From the NCBI GenBank assembly GCA_021792075.1, contig JAJYVK010000115.1, positions 1 to 5,889 on the forward strand: DNA of 5,889 nt. The letters are read 5' to 3'. This document shows, one piece after another, positions 5,006 through 5,889 of this stretch. The position numbers were made by a program, and so were the translations under genes. Position 1 is the stretch's first letter. The number at the start of each line of letters is the position of its first letter. The DNA is from Actinomycetes bacterium (GTDB lineage: Bacteria > Actinomycetota > Acidimicrobiia > Acidimicrobiales > Acidimicrobiaceae). Below the pieces are notes generated by a model. The model was not told where the DNA came from. It saw nothing but the letters and a program-made list of their open reading frames with translations, and searched no databases.

Positions 5006-5889
5006 TTACGCGTCATTTCCAGCTTCGAGCAGGGCATCGAGGAATTCATCCGGCGAAAATAGTATAAGGTCGCCAACCTTCTCCCCGACTCCGACCATCT
5101 TGATTGGTACGCCCAACTCCGCTTCCGCCGCCAAAGCGATTCCACCCTTTGCTGATCCGTCGAGCTTGGTGAGTATTACTCCTGTAATTCCTGCCGCTTT
5201 TGCGAACTCCCTCGCCTGGACCAGACCATTCTGGCCGGTAGTCGCATCTAGTACTAGCAGCACCTCGGTTAGGTGGCCTGGCTCTTTCTCCGCGGTGCGC
5301 CTAAGCTTGTGCAATTCATCCATTAGGTTCGACTTGGTATGAAGACGGCCTGCAGTATCCGCGATGACCACATCATAACCCCTTGCCGCGGCCTTCTGGA
5401 TCGAGTCGTAGACAACCGAAGATGGATCGGCGCCAGGAATGGATCGCACTATATCAGCCCCTGTACGCTCAGCCCACATCTGCAGTTGGTCTGCTGCCGC
5501 CGCCCTGAAGGTATCCCCGGCCGCCAATATCACCCTCTTTCCATCAGCGGAAACCATGGCTGAGAGCTTTCCTATCGACGTAGTCTTCCCAACTCCATTC
5601 ACACCAACAACCAGCCACACGGTCGGTGACTCCTCCGAGTATTCGAGATCCCGATCCCGATCTACAAAAAGGCTCCTCAGCTCCGATCTGACTGCATTTG
5701 CCATGGTTGCTCCGTCAGAAAAGTCGCTGGCTGCCAGCTGCTTTTTGGCCCCCTCGATGACCTTGGAGGTCAGATCGAGCCCGAGATCGGAAAGAAGGAG
5801 GGTCTCTTCGAGTTCATCCCATAGGAGTTGGTCGTGGCTGTCACCTCCCAAAATTCTCCCAACCATCCTGCTGAAGGCGACACGGGTCC
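5006..5889 (-). CDS. ftsY: Signal recognition particle receptor FtsY, 5' end missing
   Basis: The membrane-associated SRP receptor GTPase that pairs with Ffh and hands ribosome-nascent chains to SecYEG. The C-terminal NG region is present. Numbering from the internal ATG at 5866, it has P-loop GVNGVGKTT (88-96), GDTFRAAAADQL (117-128), DTAGR (170-174), LDATTGQNG, TKLDGSAKGG (233-242) and GVGEKVGDL (259-267), with the expected FSPDEFLDALL close to the C-terminus. That ATG is probably not the true start: the frame stays open to the window edge, and the upstream codons read TRVAFSR, matching the conserved KTR-x-x-F segment at the start of the FtsY N domain. The start and any acidic A domain therefore lie beyond 5889. 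The GDTFRAAAADQL motif and the family-specific GVGEKxxDL separate it from Ffh. Confidence 0.98.
   Translation of the reverse strand, partial: TRVAFSRMVGRILGGDSHDQLLWDELEETLLLSDLGLDLTSKVIEGAKKQLAASDFSDGATMANAVRSELRSLFVDRDRDLEYSEESPTVWLVVGVNGVGKTTSIGKLSAMVSADGKRVILAAGDTFRAAAADQLQMWAERTGADIVRSIPGADPSSVVYDSIQKAAARGYDVVIADTAGRLHTKSNLMDELHKLRRTAEKEPGHLTEVLLVLDATTGQNGLVQAREFAKAAGITGVILTKLDGSAKGGIALAAEAELGVPIKMVGVGEKVGDLILFSPDEFLDALLEAGNDA

Noticed and set aside
5640..5665. GATCCC-type short tandem in ftsY
   Set aside because: It simply encodes alternating Asp-Arg (DRDRDL) in frame and needs no other explanation.
5867..5889. ATG at 5866 as the true ftsY start
   Set aside because: The upstream in-frame codons to the window edge encode TRVAFSR, which fits the conserved FtsY N-domain opening, so the gene continues off the window.
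1..5889. CRISPR arrays, tRNA or rRNA genes
   Set aside because: I looked for regularly spaced repeats, cloverleaf ends with GTTCGAATC-like loops and conserved rRNA blocks on both strands and saw none.

Overview
The window looks like a piece of an actinobacterial chromosome with moderate GC content. Two small genes carry most of this assignment. One is a DUF2469-type protein, the family of M. tuberculosis Rv2901c. The other is a short Cys/His protein ending in an HWHxxCW motif that I recognise from actinobacterial genomes. The order ftsY-ffh-rpsP-KH-rimM-trmD-rplS without intervening genes, together with the moderate GC, fits an early-branching or lower-GC lineage such as Acidimicrobiia. That lineage call is an inference, not a proof.

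Right and centre (about 1304-5889, minus strand): one block of protein-targeting and translation genes. It runs leftward from a 5'-truncated ftsY through ffh, rpsP, a KH-domain RNA-binding protein (khpA type), rimM, trmD and rplS. FtsY and Ffh form the signal recognition particle targeting pair. RpsP and RplS are ribosomal proteins, RimM matures the 30S subunit, and TrmD makes m1G37 in tRNA. Most junctions are tight: 23 nt for ftsY-ffh, 4 nt for rpsP-KH, 15 nt for KH-rimM, 0 nt for rimM-trmD and 21 nt for trmD-rplS. The exception is a 162-nt gap between ffh and rpsP.

Left of rplS (913-1303, minus strand): the DUF2469 gene follows rplS directly. A perfect 11-bp inverted repeat lies in the gap between them. 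The lepB and rnhB genes that separate rplS from DUF2469 in M. tuberculosis are absent here. A 135-nt spacer then separates this gene from the convergent small Cys/His protein on the plus strand (442-777).

Left edge (1-441): mostly without convincing genes. A hairpin followed by TAGTTCAC at 77-108 resembles the right end of an IS200/IS605 (tnpB-carrying) element lying off the left edge. A 47-codon minus-strand reading frame stops exactly at that boundary and may be a gene fragment cut by the insertion.

The core is an ordinary housekeeping cluster and I see no clear new system. The points most worth checking are the apparent Asp-to-Glu change at the catalytic position of TrmD, the putative transposon or omega-RNA end, the hairpin between rplS and DUF2469, and the two small conserved actinobacterial proteins of unknown function.
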